Below are positions 14,201 through 14,874 of a stretch of DNA of 14,874 bases, one piece after another. The position numbers and the translations under genes were made by a program. Location: the NCBI GenBank assembly GCA_937897365.1, contig CALCOP010000161.1, positions 1-14,874 on the forward strand, given 5' to 3'. The notes beneath the pieces were generated by a model, which did not search any database, had not been told where the DNA came from, and was given only the letters and a program-made list of their open reading frames with translations. This stretch comes from an uncultured euryarchaeote (GTDB lineage: Archaea; Thermoplasmatota; Poseidoniia; Poseidoniales; Poseidoniaceae). Each line of letters starts with the position of its first letter. Position 1 is the first letter of the stretch.

Positions 14201-14812
14201 ATGGTCGAGATTCTCTGCCCTCATTGTGAAGAAGAAATAGAACTTGATGATGATGCAAGAGGAGAGTTTGCATGCCCTTTCTGTGAAGGAGAGTTTGAGT
14301 GGGGTCTTGATGAAAGCGATGATCTCGATTCCTTCATGGATGAAATCGATTCCACACCGTCGAGTTCTTCCATGATGCAAGGGCAAACTCAACAGTCGAT
14401 ACAGCTGTCTGCAAACAGTTCGCCTAATACCATAGCAGTCGTGGCTATCGCACTGGGCTGCATATCATTATTGGGAAGTTTAGGTGGTGCTTGGTTACCG
14501 TTGTTCGGATTATGTAACCTCGTCATAGCCATCCCCGCAGTTGTCGTAGCTTACATGGCACGTTCGAACGCTGAATTTGTGCAGTTTGGAAAAGATTCCG
14601 GAATAATCAAGGCTGCAACAATTACCTCAATGATTTCAATAGGCCTAACCGTTCTGTCTCAGATATTCTGGCTGATCTTTATCTTCGCTTTCGGCGAGGT
14701 CGGTGGAGAGATCGATGGCGGAATGTTTGAATGTGGCAGTGGCGAATACATCCCTGCAGAGTTTGTGAATGATGGAGAACAAGACTGTTTCGACGGTTCT
14801 GACGAATTCTAA
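14201..14812 (+). CDS. Zinc-ribbon membrane protein with degenerate LDL-receptor-A-like C-terminus
   Basis: The 203-aa protein has three parts. Residues 1-35 form a zinc ribbon with CPHC (6-9) and CPFC (25-28), as in MJ0042/treble-clef-like ribbons, followed by an acidic, Ser-rich linker (36-75). Hydrophobic segments lie at about 78-100, 103-119 and 137-164, resembling small DUF4190-like membrane domains. The last 30 residues (FECGSGEYIPAEFVNDGEQD, then CFDGSDEF) follow the LDL-receptor class A pattern: the IP and the D..DC.DGSDE calcium-binding part are kept, but only two of the usual six cysteines remain. With the ribbon in the cytoplasm and three helices, the LDLa-like tail would lie outside. 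The function is unknown. It is the only plus-strand gene; the start is the ATG at 14201, supported by a TATA-like box at 14171-14179. The stop is 14 bases from the 3' end of a convergent tRNA. Confidence 0.78.
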   Translation: MVEILCPHCEEEIELDDDARGEFACPFCEGEFEWGLDESDDLDSFMDEIDSTPSSSSMMQGQTQQSIQLSANSSPNTIAVVAIALGCISLLGSLGGAWLPLFGLCNLVIAIPAVVVAYMARSNAEFVQFGKDSGIIKAATITSMISIGLTVLSQIFWLIFIFAFGEVGGEIDGGMFECGSGEYIPAEFVNDGEQDCFDGSDEF

Positions 14813-14826
14813 TACGGCGTTAGAGG

Positions 14827-14874
14827 TAGCCCGACTCGGATTTGAACCGAGGTCAACGGGACCAAAACCCGTTA
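14827..14874 (-). tRNA. tRNA-Gln (anticodon TTG), 3' portion only, cut by window edge
   Basis: On the minus strand the window edge is followed by an anticodon stem ACGGG/CCCGT (14868-14872 and 14856-14860) around the 7-base loop TTTTGGT, giving anticodon TTG for glutamine. A short variable region follows, then a T-arm CTCGG-TTCAAAT-CCGAG (14835-14851), the acceptor strand TCGGGCT (14828-14834) and discriminator A (14827). CCA is not encoded: CCT follows. The D-arm and 5' acceptor strand lie beyond the window. Confidence 0.88.

Noticed and set aside
1..14874. Intrinsic terminators, CRISPR arrays, insertion sequences or integration scars
   Set aside because: No regularly spaced repeats, no transposase or integrase, no direct repeats around the partial tRNA, and no hairpin followed by a clear T-run were seen.

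Overview
The window looks like chromosomal DNA from a free-living archaeon, most likely a marine euryarchaeon of the Candidatus Poseidoniales (Marine Group II) or a close relative. Evidence seen in the sequence: an archaeal-type eIF5A with its hypusine-site motif, a large secreted protein ending in a PGF-CTERM-like tail, AT-rich boxes centred about 26 bases before start codons (leaderless archaeal promoters), and a tRNA without an encoded CCA. The lineage itself is inferred from this combination and was not tested by any search. No phage, plasmid, insertion sequence or CRISPR signature is visible.

Layout, read mostly on the minus strand from right to left. A partial tRNA-Gln(TTG) lies at the right edge. 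It faces a plus-strand gene (14201-14812) for a zinc-ribbon membrane protein with a degenerate LDL-receptor-A-like tail. A divergent promoter region (14103-14200) separates that gene from a minus-strand pair: 3-hydroxyacyl-CoA dehydrogenase and an unrecognised membrane protein whose ribosome-binding site overlaps the upstream stop codon. Next is a 1175-aa secreted, probably surface-anchored protein with three copies of a six-cysteine module, a thrombospondin-3-like calcium-binding stretch and a PGF-CTERM-like end. Then come a short-chain dehydrogenase and eIF5A, which probably share a transcript; an Atg22/UMF1-like MFS transporter carrying a large insertion; and a membrane-anchored left-handed beta-helix acyltransferase. 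The left third is a tight run of an OPT-family oligopeptide transporter, an EamA/DMT exporter and SurE, which runs off the left edge.

Functionally the window mixes uptake and efflux (OPT, EamA, Atg22-like MFS), cell-surface construction (secreted 6-Cys protein, LDLa-like protein, beta-helix acyltransferase) and housekeeping metabolism or translation (SurE, SDR, 3-hydroxyacyl-CoA dehydrogenase, eIF5A, tRNA-Gln). Genes that begin a transcript tend to have an AT box at about -22 to -32, while two genes inside operons have a TGAGG ribosome-binding site fused to the previous stop codon. Several intergenic gaps hold clean inverted repeats next to the predicted TATA box, which are candidate operators. 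Coding density is very high: no gap reaches 300 bases, and the largest (about 100 bases) are listed. The most unusual content is the triplicated 6-Cys surface protein, the transmembrane-hairpin insertion in the MFS transporter, and the zinc-ribbon/LDLa-like protein.
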